DNA of 64,000 nt from Ectocarpus siliculosus (GCA_000310025.1 FN648624.1:24513-88512); one strand, 5' to 3'; positions 1 to 13,400 are shown, counted from the stretch's first letter. Notes: generated from the letters alone by a model not told the origin. Program-made: numbers and translations.

Positions 1-2
1 CG

Positions 3-227
3 ACGGCAGCAGAAGACGGCAGCGGCGGTTTTGGCCAGAGCCCCGTCGGCGGCAGCGGCGACAACGGCGGCGGCGGTAGAGGCGGCAGCAGCGACGTTAC
101 CGGCAGCCGTGTTGGCGCTGGAACTCATGGCGGTCGTGGCGGCGGGGGAACGGCAACGGCGGCGATGGCAGCGGCGGCAGCAGCGGTGGCGCCCTCGAGT
201 CGACCGGGAACGGGGAGGACACGGTGA
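3..227 (+). CDS. Possible 3' end of a Gly/Ser/Ala-rich protein (partial)
   Basis: A frame open from the window edge to a TGA at 225-227 reads as Gly/Ser-rich and then Ala-rich, with runs such as GGSGDNGGGGRGGSSD. GC is very high and ends soon after the stop, where T-rich sequence begins, as expected for a 3' untranslated region. The other plus frame (31-459) gives poly-Ala and then unlikely Arg-rich and poly-Phe sequence, so the Gly-rich frame is preferred. No domain is recognisable and the beginning lies outside the window. It could equally be a GGC/GCA triplet-repeat stretch that is not translated. Confidence 0.3.
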   Translation, partial: TAAEDGSGGFGQSPVGGSGDNGGGGRGGSSDVTGSRVGAGTHGGRGGGGTATAAMAAAAAAVAPSSRPGTGRTR

Positions 228-2310
228 CAGCGACGACCTCACCTTGCTACAGCCAAGTGGGAAATCATGTGAAACGTTTACGACTTTGTTCGGTTTTGCG
301 AGCAGCCATGGACGTTTTAGGTTCGCCATTTGGCTTCGTATTATTATTTTTTTTTTCTTCTGTTTTTCCCTTGCAAGCGCACCGTTCACTTTGATGCAGA
401 AAACACGTGTGCCACGGCGTGTGCGTAATATATATTTTTTTCTGTACTTGGTTTCATGATAATAAATGTTCGCTATGACAAGATAAGCATTGCCACAACC
501 TGTGGAATAGGAAGCAGCAGGTGGGTTTTTATTTATTTTTTCCTTGCTTCTTCGTATGTTTTCAGTCGCGTTTTACCTTGCAGCTGAATGCTTCATATTA
601 TTTCCCTATTCTTTGGCGGGAGTACGTTCAGTCGCGTTTTGCGCTTAAGGTGTTTCGATACTTTTGGTTTGTTTGTTTTCTTATGTTAGGTCCTGAGATA
701 AGCGGTCGCTCTCTGCGGTGTGTTTTTGGCCGCGCGCAAGAAATGGGATGATAGCGCGTTGCTTGACGTGCGTGAAGGCATGTGGCTCAGGGAGCAGGGT
801 AGCTTTTGGAGTTCCAGTTGCAAATACAGTTTTCATACGGTACGAATTTTTCCGGAGTTTGATGCCATGAGTGTCACGTGTTTTCATGTTTTTGGTTTGT
901 ATCGCATGTTTTGCTGCTCTTGCATCGAAAATCATGGGGAGGGGTGTCATGTATGACCATGATTCTAGAGGGCGTGAGCAGCAATCGAATTGGTTCGTTT
1001 TCTGGCCTTGTCTATTTGTGCTTTAGGTGAACGGCAAAGCAGGGGGGACTGTTGACATTGAGATATTAGCTCGGGGTGAATTTTGGGAGCTGACAGCAGG
1101 GGGGCTGTTTGCGTGGATGCTTGCTTATATTTTCTATCGTTTCTTGGACAACAGCGACGGTACCGATTAGCGGGTGCGCGCTGTTTAGGATTTGGTATTG
1201 GAGGAAGGGTTTGACATATTTTGACGATTAATGGTTGGAGCCATTGTGCTTTCCGAATTCTCGTTTTGATTGGTCAAGAAGTTGAGTTTTTGTTTTGTTT
1301 GAGGATTTGGTGTCAACTCTGTTGGAAGTTGTTTTTTTCCAGAAATCCGTTTTCGTTCCGACGCCTTTCTGGTGTAGCACAAATAATTGTTGGGTACTTG
1401 TCTGAGGATGATTCTTTTGCGTCAACGGTTTGAGATTATTTCCAGAGACGAACGCTTTGGATTCGTGAATAAACTGATGGAGACGCTTTGTTTTGGATGC
1501 GTAGCAAGTTTTGTTGAATAAGTTTTCTCAAGGGGTGCTTTTCTATGTTTGCTGATTGCGTTTTTGCATTGGTTGCAAGATCGTACATCGTATGTATCAA
1601 GTAGGGGGGCTGTTTGTGGTACTTGGATATGAGTCTGATCTGTGCATCCTCTGTGGGGGATACGCGTATGGGAAGTATGGGTGTGAGGGTATGTATGCGG
1701 TTGTGGTCCAAGTGCGGGGCCCCCGGGAGCACATAGCGGTGTGCTCCCGGCACTTGCCTGAGGGGCTTGCGTGCCGAATACCAGCTTGCCTGAGGGGCTT
1801 GCGTGACGGATATATACAATAATACATGGTCCTTTTTTATCAGCTGTTCCTGGGATAACATAGTCCCCAGTCTCAACACCACAGACCGCTGAGGGCGGCA
1901 GTGCACTAACATAGTCTGTGTACCCCCTGAGGTGAAGTTGGATCCCCCCTTCACCTCAGACCCTTGCTGATCGTCTCTCAGCAATAACAAGCAACTTTCC
2001 CATCTCAACGTGGTCGTAGACAAGCGAGTCAACGACAGAACCTACCTTCATCTATCTCTAGGAGCAAGCTACCGCCCACGGCTTCACCTCCTTTAAACTT
2101 GGCGTCAGCGGCAGGATACTGGTGGTTCGAATCTCCTTGGGTGCACATTTTTTTCTCCTGACTTAGACATTTTCCCATGGACACAATGCGTGTCAGTCCT
2201 GAGAACACCTCTTGGAATCGATCCTATAAAGAACCTTGTGACACTTCCATCGAATTACCCGTCCTGGCCACAAGAGGTTCCCAGTTGAGGGTAAATTCTG
2301 TGGGTGGAGA
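228..2310. other. Non-coding stretch, no gene recognised
   Basis: T-rich sequence follows the GC-rich start, with poly-T runs near 345-357 and 436-442. The open frames here, including a minus-strand one at 1436-2032, show no known domain and no splice-bounded structure. Positions 1737-1805 carry a short tandem duplication around GCTTGCCTGAGGGGCTTGCG. Confidence 0.5.
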
Positions 2311-3190
2311 GTGTTAAGGAGGACCCAATTCGCAGGGTATCCGTCGATTGACTTTTTTTACCAGAATCGGTACACCTTCGCATGGGCTTGAAGATGTTGT
2401 ATCTGATGAATGAATTAATTGTGTATTTTATCAAGATCTGATTATGGTCCCTCCCAATGCTTGTTGTCTGTCTGTGTACTACGGCACACCAGCCTCCTGT
2501 AGACTACATGCAAGATCGAGATGCTACAGTGGGACCAATGAAAATAAAGGAATTGGGATTCAAGGTGGGTGTCGGGAAATTCAAACCGCGTGATCTTCCG
2601 CCTACATACAGTATTCATTTGTAGACGTCTCTTTTGCCGGCGCTCAATTGCTTCGATTTGTGTGGGACCTCCTGCAGCCTCTCTCTCCAGGAAAAAAGAA
2701 AATCGGAGGAGCAATCAATATGTTCAGAAAGAAGGTGACCTGCCGTAGATGCTGTACTACTGCTGTCGTTGAATGCTGGCAGTCAGTCGCTGTACGATAC
2801 GGCCTAAGTCATTTAACTCATGTTTTTCATCAATACTTTACAATTCCATACAATCTGGGGTATTTATGTCATTGTTCTAGCTTCCAATCCGGTTCAGGCC
2901 CCGAGATTCAAGATAGGGGGGTGCTGTGAATGCCACCTCAGACTGTCGTAGATTGTGACGTCAGATGACCTGTCGGAGATCTACCTTCGGGGTGTTGCCT
3001 CAGAAAGAGTCAGTGTAGGTTGGATGCTGTACCTTGCTTCAACACAAGGCTGCTCCCCAGCTGACACACAACACAACTATCCGTACTCGTCAGCCTCTCC
3101 ACCAGAGGTTGAACCGGCGGTGTGTATCCACACCACACATACATCCCAAAGGAAACTTGCCCACACCTGAACCTGGAGCCAACCGTCTCA
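2301..3190 (+). repeat. Possible LTR-like remnants with purine tracts
   Basis: A purine-rich stretch followed by TG occurs twice: GGGTGGAGAG before TGTTAAGG near 2303-2320, and AGATAGGGGGGTGC before TGTGAATG near 2912-2932. Such a polypurine tract followed by TG is how many LTR retrotransposons mark the start of the 3' LTR. No second LTR copy, pol coding sequence or target duplication was found nearby, so this is only a suggestion. Confidence 0.2.
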
Positions 3191-3199
3191 TAGTAGTAC

Positions 3200-5200
3200 T
3201 GCGGCTGTAGTCACCGCCTAATAATGACCGGCGGCTGCCGCCGCCGTTCCTCCGGTCAAAGTTTTGCGGTCAAAATAAATAAATGTGGCCAGGATTTTTT
3301 CAGAGCAGGCTACAGCAGTACAACAAGCTGTAGTTTGGGAGAGTTCGGACTGGAGCGCGCCAGCGTGGCGGACGTCTGTCCTCGACACGTCCGAGGAGAT
3401 ACGTAGATGATCCGGCAAGGAACGGGAACCGTGAACTAAATATACATATCTTGGAACCCTCGGAACGTTCGCAAGTTCCCACAGTCGGACAAACGGGCAC
3501 ATACTACATGGTCTAGTGGGCCCTCGCATTCTACTAGGGGCCAGGTCATAGGTTCGAGTCCCGGCAGAAGTGAGTTCTTTTTCTCACTGAATAAATCCTG
3601 GTCTAAGTTGGAAGCGACGCGCTGCAAAGGTCGTTGTTAGTATATACTAGTCTAGATCGACTCCTGAGTCGCGAGGGAAGGGATTGCTGTACCTTCTGGC
3701 GATAAAAATATCTCAGGCAGGAACGAACCGCAGGATGGGGTCCAACCCCCCCTCCTATGTGACCCCGGTTGGGTCGCCTACGTAGCTAGTAGAAGTGGAG
3801 GATGGGGGCCAGAGACGACAGAGCGACAGAGTCCAATGATGGGAGAAAAAAAAAAAACATGACGTGCCATTTGTCCGCAATTTACTTGTTGTCTGGTTAC
3901 CGTGACTTACCGAGGCCTGGCTTGTATTATTTATCGGTCGGTAGAGGCGAAATACTGGGTTTATGTACATGTATTGCTTGCTCGTCTACATCTGTTAGAT
4001 TTTTCCCAATATAATATGCATATTTTCCGATGTAGTACAGTATGCATCGTATGCAATGCGTTATTATGTACGTAGCTGTGCTAGAAGCCAGACAGAGCGC
4101 CTCCGCGCATACATCCCAGGGCGCCGCAGACGGAAGATCCGAAAATCGGCTGTTTTTTTTGTTGTTCGGAGAAACAAAAATCACCCTCACGCCGCTGCCC
4201 ACTTCAGCACCCTGACACCCTCTCCCTGGCTGCTGCAGAGAGGACTAACTCCCAACTGCGCGGGGCAGCAACGCTTGCACAAGCAGGAGGGGGAGAGAGA
4301 GGCGGAGAGAGAAGGAGAGAGAGAGAGTCAAGGTATGTTGAATTTCCGGTCATGCGGGTAATGCGGTGTACACAGAGTGCACAACCACAGCAAGCACAGG
4401 CGGCGAAACCCCTTTTATAACAGCAGCTGTATACAATGTATCAACGAAACACGAAACACTGAAACACATTACTGCTGTGGTTGCTGGTGCCGTCTTCATC
4501 AAAGTCCTTTATGATCTCTATGCGGTGCAGCAGCGGTGGGGGCTGTAGACTATGCATGGGAGGGGTCGAGGGGGGCGAGAGAGAGAGAGCATGCATAGGA
4601 AAAGAGCTACTGCCGTATTGTATAACAGCAGTAGCGACAGAGCAAGATGCAAAAGCAACACTGCTGTAGATGGAGAGTAGACGCATCCAAGCAAGGTACT
4701 CGTTGGGTAGGGGCTATTGGGACAGTTGAGCCCAGCAGCAGTATGTAGCTGCCGCATGTAGCTGCCGCAGCCCAGCAGCAGCTTGGTGTGACCAAAGCCC
4801 CAAAGCCCAAAGCAAGGGCGTTTTTTGTCTTGTTTTTCGCCGTGACGGGGAAGTCGTCGCGAAACGTCCCGCAACAACTGCTGTCGCCTGCTGTTTCGCC
4901 CAAACCGCCGTGTATCTCTGTGGGTATGATGTCTACTACTGCTGTGCCATGGATGAGGCATATCATGCATATGTACATATCCATAGTTTCGGACTAACAA
5001 CCGGGTTTGAAGACATAACTCTCTTGCCAAATGCGTTCTCGTTTGCGGCGGCTACTGCTGCTGTAGTTGGGCTGAGGGGGAGGGGAGGCCGTGTGAGCAG
5101 GGTATGTACGTGTCCTCACCGTCTTCGAGCCAAGTGTAATCACACACCAACACACACCCGCCGCAGGTGTCCAAGCCGCGTCGCGACCTGCACACAGTGG
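3200..5200. other. Intergenic, triplet-rich, no gene recognised
   Basis: The stretch is rich in CAG/CTG motifs (ACTGCTGTAG, AACAGCAGTAG) and has a GA-rich purine tract at 4288-4330. A pol III B-box-like string GGTTCGAGTCCC lies at 3552-3563, with an A-box-like string about 40 bases upstream, but the flanking arms do not pair as a tRNA. No coding signal was found. Confidence 0.45.
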
Positions 5201-6175
5201 TTCTGACGTCTCTTGATCCCTTGCCTTCCACAAACACCCTTTGCCGTCGAAGTAATCTGCCAGAATTTTTCTGTAGGTGGTCTGGACTGGTGGCCGCTTG
5301 GCCGGTGTGGTTTCTGGAGACCGCGTGCCTACAGTATGTACCTCACGTGTTTCCTGGTTCCTGGTTCCTCGCTATGCGCATCATGCACTGAGTTGTTCTG
5401 TTTCTGCCGTTGTGTGTTGTGTACGTACATAGCTGATGATGCGTTTCAGAACAAGTTCAGCATATATCTCTACTATGCACCATACAAAGACTACCCTTTG
5501 TTGAGATGCTTTTGTTGCACCTCTCATATGAACAATGTACGTACGCACATAAATAGCGGTATGAAATTATTTGCCTTGCTTAAGATACCGCACCCCCTGC
5601 ACCGATCTTCAAAGCTCGAAATTGGACGCTGCCAAAACTGGTGGTGTGAACACCGCCTCGTCGAGGGCTTCCGGAAAACATGTTGTTTTGATTTGGCATC
5701 CTCTTGGTCATGGAGTTATCTCGCGAGAGTGATCGGTCTGTGGGACAATTTACGGTACGCGCCACTGCGCGACTTCTTCGTCCCTTGTTTCGCGGCTTGG
5801 GTTGCTATTTCCTTCGCAGGTCATCAACCGCGACTCTTACTCTTCTCGTGCGGTTCTGAACCTGGAATCATAACTGCTGTCTGCTACAGTAATTTTTTTT
5901 GAGAAGCAACAATAAGCAATACAGGAGATGGTTCAAAACAAAATTCAGAGCGGTGGTGGTGGTGTTCTTCATGTTCTGGTGGCCTTGAATCAAACTCTTC
6001 ACATTCCGTTTGGTGTTGTCCAGTGCTGTGCGTCGAAGCTGGAGAGGGCTACATGTCAAAAGCACGTCGTGGTTGATTCGATCACGTCGGTATCGCGCCC
6101 CTTGGGAGCGATGGCATGTGTTGCTCACGGTGGACAAGTGGCCAGGTGTTTTATTTTCGGAAGCTAGGGTCTATT
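5200..6175. other. Long plus-strand open frame, no recognisable product
   Basis: A frame of 229 codons is open on the plus strand at 5213-5902. It is rich in Cys, Phe and Trp, has no domain I recognise and no convincing splice structure. I treat it as probably fortuitous and leave the region unassigned. Confidence 0.15.
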
Positions 6176-6303
6176 GAAGCCGAAATCAAGCCATTAGACT
6201 AGTCAGCGCTGACTAGTCTAATGGTTTGATTAGAAGCCGAAATCAAATCATTAGACTATTTAGTCAGCGGTGACTAGTGTAAATAGTTCGGTTTCGGCTT
6301 CTA
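6176..6303. mobile_element. Palindromic MITE-like element
   Basis: The outer arms are GAAGCCGAAA at the left and TTTCGGCTTC at the right. Inside is a perfect inverted repeat at 6191-6224 (CCATTAGACTAGTCAGC against its exact reverse complement), which extends with one mismatch to 6184-6231. A second, imperfect copy of the same fold (6231-6303) follows directly, so the element is two joined hairpins sharing the AGAAGCCGAAATCAA motif. There is no coding capacity. It fits a foldback or MITE-type non-autonomous DNA transposon. A clear target duplication was not identified. Confidence 0.6.
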
Positions 6304-7159
6304 TAGGTTCTGGCACGGAGCCCTCCCAGCTCGCTTTGCCACAGAACAATACATAACATACGTACTGTCTCCGAGAGATCCAGTAGAAGGGCAGACGCAA
6401 AAATTACCCCCGGTATTTTACGGTTCTTAGTATCACGCTGTGTACTTGCCAAGTGCTGACTGACGTGGGTCACCCGATGCATACGAGGGCGCAAACGCCC
6501 CGAAAGCAATTGGCCAAGTCTCCGATCGGAGGTGGGCACACTTTGTGTTGACATGTTAGAGGTAGGCAAAAGGCCGTTTCAAGGGCTATCCTGCTGCACC
6601 AGCGTTTATTGTTCATTAGCCTGGGTCGAATGCAGGTGGCTACAGTATTTCAGGCAGGCCGTTACCGTTGTAGTGGAGAGCACAACGTCGAGCAGCGACG
6701 TTTCCGCCCTGTCGTTATTCAATGTGCCTGTCTGCCAGATGCACTCAGTCGCACAACCCTCCGAACGTCATCAGTCTGTCTCCGACGGCAGTTACATGTG
6801 GTTGAGCTTCGCGCCACGCGACCCCGGATAAGATAGAGATACGTATCCGAACTGCCAACGAACGTTCGGGAGGGCTGCTCAACTTCGAGCTATTTTATCT
6901 GCGCTACCTTTATGGGCGGTGCTTCTGAGACAATGTTTGAGTTAGTGTGATGAGGTTGAGGTTGTACACTAACTACTTTCACTTCGTGGAGTTTAATCTA
7001 AGCTCATGTCACCGGAAGTGCCAATGGAATGCCTGGAAGCGTGCGTGTTCGACGGACGAGATCGCGACGTCGTCATCCGTATGGTGGCACACCGTTCGTT
7101 TATCATGGATTAGCATGTCAATGTGTGTGTGACCGTATTGGAATACCCTTGTTCTGCAG
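6304..7159 (+). promoter_or_regulatory. Upstream region of the lipoxygenase gene
   Basis: No gene is recognised here, so the lipoxygenase promoter and 5' untranslated exon should lie in this stretch. The bases just before the first ATG (CCCTTGTTCTGCAG, ending at 7159) look like a 3' splice site. This suggests an intron in the 5' untranslated region or an extra upstream coding exon. No TATA-like element could be fixed with confidence. Confidence 0.35.
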
Positions 7160-7403
7160 ATGGGCTCCTCGAGAAAGACAGCGATACTGGCGGTAGCGAC
7201 TGCAGCGACCGCGCTATCTGGACTTCTCGCCGGCAGACCTTACGCCATCGGTGTCGCAGCGGCCGCGGCGGAGGATGGCAGCTGCTCCGCCACAGGCGGA
7301 GAGGGCTCGTGTGCAGCCCCGATCGCGACGGAAGAGACTACTGCAGGCGGGGGGCTGTTGGACGGTTTCTCATCCATGTTCTCGAGCTTGATCGGTCTGT
7401 TCG
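7160..7403 (+). other. LOX: Lipoxygenase exon 1: targeting sequence
   Basis: The 81 residues begin MGSSRKTAILAVATAATALS, a short basic start followed by a hydrophobic stretch, as in a signal peptide. A Ser/Gly/Glu-rich spacer and LLDGFSSMFSSLIGLF follow. It fits entry to the secretory path, or the first part of a bipartite plastid signal in an alga with a complex plastid; no clear cleavage motif settles which. The exon ends in phase 1 at TTCG before GTGAGG, and joins in frame to the acceptor at 9197 to give an Asp codon. Confidence 0.6.
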
Positions 7404-10400
7404 GTGAGGATGTTGGGCCGATTTGATGATTGTTTTGGTATTTTTATTGATTTAGTGTTCTCTTGCACCCATATTTGTTTGGTGGGTAGCCTTGACTCTC
7501 CCAGCGAAATGCTTCAAGTGCCACTCCTGTGCGGGACTACAAAATTGTAAATGATTCCGGAGCGGTTTGGCCTTCACTTTGAATACACGCAGAGGTCTTG
7601 CACTCTTGGGTATCTTGTCCCCAGCTTTCCCGATTGGGGGGGGAGCCTCGTAAAGGTTAGGGTTACGACGACACAACAGAGGGATGCAAACATCAGTCAG
7701 CCTGTGTGAAAGGGGCACACTCGTGGAGGGGTCACCCGGGGCACAGGGGTTTGACGCTTCGCTATGCATTGCATTCGTAACATCGGCCAAGCCCGAACCG
7801 TGTGCGGGAAAGCATTTAGTTTTTGTTGGTGGTGGTCTCCATGGACGCCCATCATGCCGATCTCCAGTGGCGACAATTGCTTGCACGTTCGTGCGGGATG
7901 CTGAGGCGTGTTTACTCCGAGCTCCGAAGCTTAGTCCAGGCCGCCTCTGCGTGTCTATTCCTTTGTAACCGGTTGCGTGTGTCCTGTTGGTTGCTGCGCT
8001 TCCAGAATCCCCTAATGCGGAGACCTGTCTTCCCCAAGACCCGAAGGCAGACACGGCAGGTCGCAAGAATCAGCTTGAGGCGGCACGGAAAGACTTTGTC
8101 TTCAGGGAAAGGGTGAGCGGGTACAGAGATGGGTCCGGGTTGGATTCTATGGGCGAGCGGTAAAACAATACGTGCGATGTTGGGTTGTTTGTAGTCTCAA
8201 CCCGAAATTGGTAACCCAACATGATATGCAAGAAGGGTTTGGTAATTGGGAAACACTTGCATTAAGTCGTAACTCTGTTCATCTAACACGCGTTATTTTC
8301 GTGATTGACACTTCCCTCAAATATTTTCATCGTGTCTTTTTTGCTACTCCTACATGTCGCCATAGGTGTTGAGTACCCTGGCCAATGTCCGTTACCGGGA
8401 ACCCCTTTCATAACCCTCACACTCCCACACGAAAGGCCAAGTTTTCGTCGTACTCGAACTCTGACGCCCACCTCTTGCTTTGGAAAAGTTGTTCTATCGT
8501 CGACTCTTCCAAGTGAGATTTCTTGGCCGATACGTGCTCCCACACTGCAACCTACAGTTGAAGGTTTTGACGAAAGGTGTACGTTTTGTATTGTTCACGT
8601 TTGCTCTAGTGTAGGTTGTAGAATTGCGGCCCGAATTTGCACCCCATTCAGTGATAATTCACATCACGGAGCCGTCGTGCTGTTGCAACTTTGCTTTGAT
8701 TCCGAAAAAATGCGTTGAGCGACGACAGCGCACTCCGATCGACATGCCCTTCCTGGAAGGCTTCCCCCCCGACGACCAACGCCCGAGTGTTTCATGGGTC
8801 ACTAAGCTGGCGGGCGCTATCATCCGAGCCAACCTTGGGGCTACCAGGTTAGCACAAGCAACAAGCTACCCAACGTCGGCCAGCCTGCAAACCCCACCCT
8901 CAGGTGGACCTCATTCTTGTTGTAGCGACTTGCACCGCCTCGCACATCTCCTCTGCCGCCACCTCGCCGACAATGTTGGAGCAAACGTTTTGTTGGCTTC
9001 CCCTTCCCCTCCAGCCCGCTCACCAAGCCACTTTCGTATGTCCCGGTTATGTAAGGGATATGTATTGCTGAGAGAACGGTTAGGGTTGGTGTATTGTGCC
9101 AACGATGATGGTCTGCATTGCTGCCTCGCCCGACAATTCCTCGTTCCACTGTCAGGGGAACGATTGGTATCGGGGAGATCATTGAGGCCGTTTCAGATCC
9201 CTCGAGGGCGAAGAACTTCGTGAAGAGGCTTCGGGAGCTCATCGGCGAGGCGAAAGTTAACGAACGAGTGAGGTTTTGTTGTTGTATTTGTAATAGTTGT
9301 AATAGTTGTAGTAGTCGTGGGATGAAAAGTTAGTTCGTGACAGGTTGCCCGTGGTCAATGCGTGTGCAGCCCTGGTTTATTTGCTGGAGAACCGTGTCGA
9401 TTCGCGACGAAATATCGCAAATCCATATGCCTACAGTGATTGTGTGCTCGGTTTCTGCTTTGATTCGGCCATCGTGCGCTCGGCCCCACTGAATGTGACT
9501 CGTGTACATTGCGCATCGGGGGAAGTTGGGTCGTGCCAACCCCAATCAATCCGTCATCCTAAGCCCCGGCCGGCGTTGACGGTATTCGACAATGGACATG
9601 GCACACAACAGAAACCAAATGGTTGTGTTCGGCAGCAAACAGTCTTCCCCCGCGATAGCGTACAAGTGCCAACTACGACGTTTCCCCGACACCTCTATTC
9701 AGCCGGTCAACATCAACGACTACGAAGACCTCCACGCCTTCCCCATCAAGACACCTGATGCCATGTACGACTTCGATGAGGACGACGCCTTCACCCGGCA
9801 GCGCCTCCAGGGTAGGGTTAAGACTAGGGGTAAATAAACGTCCCATCACAGGGCATCTCGTCCAGAACAACGAGGATCAGTTTAGAAGAGAACGGGTATC
9901 CAAAATCTTGCTGGAAATAGTATCAGCAGTTGGGACCGTTTTGTGGCAAATATTGCGCCAATACAGTGTGGCGAGATGTTTGCATCAGACAATTTGACGA
10001 GATGCTTGGATCAGAGCGTGGTGTTGGACACCCATGCCACTGACGTAGAGTATTGCTTACCTAAAGGGTCGAAAAAGACCCACAAGACGCAAGTGGCCTA
10101 AATATCCACACCCTGAATTTCATTTCCCCGTTTATTCATATCCGAAATGTGCTATTTTAGGCCCGAACTGTGTGGTGCTTGAGAAGTGCTCCACAACCAC
10201 CCGTCAGAAGCTCAAGGTTCTCGACTCCGACCCATCTTATAAGGTACAGTGCGGATGAGACTCTTCGTCGGCTCGTGGCAGTGGCGTGGGGCACGGGTTT
10301 AGAGACGACATTTGACCCGACATAGACACCGGCGCGTACCGTTCTGTTCATCTACCTCGGTTGTTCTGCTTCGTCTGATGTTGCCATTTACGGACATGAT

Positions 10401-13400
10401 GGTCGTCTGTTTTGCTTTTCGTGGTTGTCGTGATTGTCCTGCAGAACCTCAAGGACAAGGTGGACTCTCTCATGAAGGACGGAAAGCTGTTCGTTGTAGA
10501 TCATCACCTCATCAAGGTACGTACGCCGGCGGGCGGTAAGTGCCTGGATGTTGTGCTTAATTGGTAAGTGCCTGGATGTGCCTGGATGTGGCGTCTCCCT
10601 TTCGTTTTTTGCGACCTTGTTGAGCGCATTAATACATCAGTCATGTATGGTGATGAACCAGTTGCTGGAAATCCGGGAATCGATAGAGCTCGAAGGTGTC
10701 ACAATGGTGGCAATGCAGTCAGTGAACGCAATGTTTTCAACAAGTCTTGCGGTTTGGAACCACATGCAAGCCAAGTACAGCAGAGTGAAGCAACGCCTGT
10801 TCTACGGGGACTTTGGGATTGCAATCTGTGAGACTTTGGCTTGCCTTGTTCGCCCTACCTGGTGTCTGTACATGGATGATCTCGCTGAGCAGACAGAATG
10901 TAGATCTCATGACGTCGTGCGAGGTCATCGCCTGAGTAACGTCTTCCCCCAACGTAGGTCGTTCGCTAAGAATCCTGGCATACTTTCTTTTCTGGTTTCC
11001 TCTACGTTTAATGCTGATAGGGTGCCTACGCTTCGAAGGTTGTTCCATACCCGGGAGGATGACCTCCATACTGTGACTTACCTACCTTTTGATAAATCTC
11101 GGTGATTCCAGGACGTGGAAACTTCTCCCCTGGAAGGTATCCCTCGGTACGTGGCACCTAGTGTGGCGCTTTTCGAGGCTGTGGATGACGAGCTGCTTCC
11201 GCTCAAACCCTTGGGGATACAGGTGCGGCAGCGATTGCAGTTAGCTCGTTCTTAGCGTTTTCTACTTTGGAGCTTCTTCCTTCCTTCCATGACGTTTAAT
11301 TTCCCTTCGCTGAAGCAATGGAAGCAATGGCACCTACTTGTTGGAAGCATCTCGATACACACGTTTCCAGCAGAGACTCGCTCGAAACTCGTGTGATTTG
11401 TGTAGGGCATACATACCAGGGCACCACAGAGATGAGAGTGTGACACCGGTTTTGGTACCATCACTTTAGTTGGAGATGGTTCAGACAATACGAAATCGAC
11501 TCGGTCGGTCACTTTCGCTGTGAACATTTGGGCGAGTAGTGATACGGGATGGCCCTTGCAGCCCGTTAGGGTAAGGGTGTGTGCTAGGATGCACGTGTCA
11601 GCACAGCCGTGACGAGACGAATTATTGAAGGTGTCTCGCCCGTCAGCAACAGACCTCAATGATCTCCATTGTATGCACAGTTTCTTCGCGTGTACGGATG
11701 ATTGTCCATTTCTACTTCAAAAAGTATTGTATCGACGGCCGCTGGCTGATGCTTTACCGGTGTCCGCTTCGATGGAGTCCCTATTGTCCTGTCAACCCTT
11801 TGCCGCTTGCTTGCTGGGGTTTTCATGGTGATTGCACAGAGAATTCAGATTGAGCATGTACTTGAGCAATGACAGAATCTTTGCTACCTCGCGAGTAACC
11901 CCGAATATATCTCCGCCGTGCAGCTGAGCCAGGGCGAGACGGCAGCACCAATCTTCACTCCTGACGACGGGTACAACTGGAAAATCGCCAAAGCGTGCTT
12001 CGAAGCGGCTGACTTCGTGTGAGACCACCAACCAATCCGCGCGCGACCAACTCTCCCCAACATTGCACTGTGTTGTGCGAGCTGTTGTAGGCGTGATCCG
12101 TTGTAAGATGATGCGGTCCAAGACGTTGCATACTTCGTAAAGCCGTGCGTTAGTAATGCGCACGTAGTTGCTGCGGTCGACACAGCGTCTTCGATTGTAG
12201 CAGGGATGCCTGTTTTCTCCCTTCCCTCGCTTCACCCAGGAAAGCAAAACAGACTCGATTTCCGACTTTTGGCTGTCTCATTGCGTTCCCTGCTGTTCGA
12301 CTTGACGTGGCGATCAGCATTCACCAGGTGGTGTCCCACCTGGGTAACACGCACATTGTGTTGGAGGCCCCCATGGTCAGCATGTATCGTCAGCTTCCCA
12401 AGGAACACCCCATCCATGCCCTCTTTGCTCCACACGTGGAAGGAACGGCCCTCATCAACTGGGGGGCGGACGAGGTGGGAACATCGTCCGTCCGGTGTCT
12501 GGATTTGATTTTCAAGAGCAACAACAACACCCATGCAACACGGCCTTGCCTGAGCCCTGCAAAACCTTTTCCATGCAGCCTGCGTTCTTGTTGGACTCAG
12601 CCGTCTCTCCTGTTGTTTAGATTGCTGTAAATGCTGCGGTTGGGTATACCAACTGGCCATTTTCAATTCGTACCCGTTCACAGCCGTAAGTACTACTACT
12701 TCGATAGATCTGTCCAGGTTCTGACATCTCTTGAGAGCAAGAGAATATCCTGGATTTTTCCTCTCCAAGCTGCAACACCTAGCTATAGCTATCAGCTTGT
12801 TTAGCAGTTGATATCACACGCTTCCGTTCGTTAGTGACTTGAAGACCATGCCCTTTTACTAGGCTTGAGGATTTTAATTGCCTCACTTAGCTGTAGGGCG
12901 CACCTCGTGTCTTCAAACGCAATTAATATTCGCAATTGCAACATGTACCGTTCAACACGTCGTTACAACTCGACTCTTCGCCGTATTGGGCAACAACAAG
13001 GGTACCGAACAGGGAGCCAACCAGTGAAGCCGCGGCCTGGCCTCCGCCCCGCACATCGGGTTAGGTCAATTTAGTGTCCAACCCATGGGCTGTGATGAGG
13101 CACGTGGGTACAAGTTTTGCTGCGGTGCAGCTGCGGCGTACCACGGGCCTCACCCACTAACCCGTTGTACAGCGGAGTCGCAAAGAATGAAGGCTGTGGG
13201 TTGGCAGAGTTGGGAGACCTAGAGGCAACCCTAGAAGAGAACAAGGCATACAGGGGTACAGTGTCGACGGGCGGGTGATTGGTTGGATCAACGGGGTCAG
13301 AGTGCCGCCGCCAGCCGGTTTGGGATCGTCACACACTAGGTGGCAGGGTGTGGCTGGGAGCTGAAGGATCGCGAGGGCCCACGGGGCGACAGTGAATAGC

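Noticed and set aside
1436-2032. 198-codon minus-strand frame as a gene
   Set aside because: No recognisable domain, and it runs through a short tandem duplication; likely chance.
2090-2145. Second B-box-like string (GGTGGTTCGAATCTCC) suggesting a tRNA
   Set aside because: No matching acceptor or anticodon arm upstream; the T-stem is poor.
3490-3575. tRNA-like sequence with A-box and B-box (TGGTCTAGTGG, GGTTCGAGTCCC)
   Set aside because: The acceptor ends do not pair and the T-arm stem has mismatches, so no cloverleaf forms. At most it is a decayed tRNA-derived repeat.
5213-5902. 229-codon open frame as a gene
   Set aside because: No domain, odd composition (Cys, Phe and Trp high) and no splice support; probably fortuitous.
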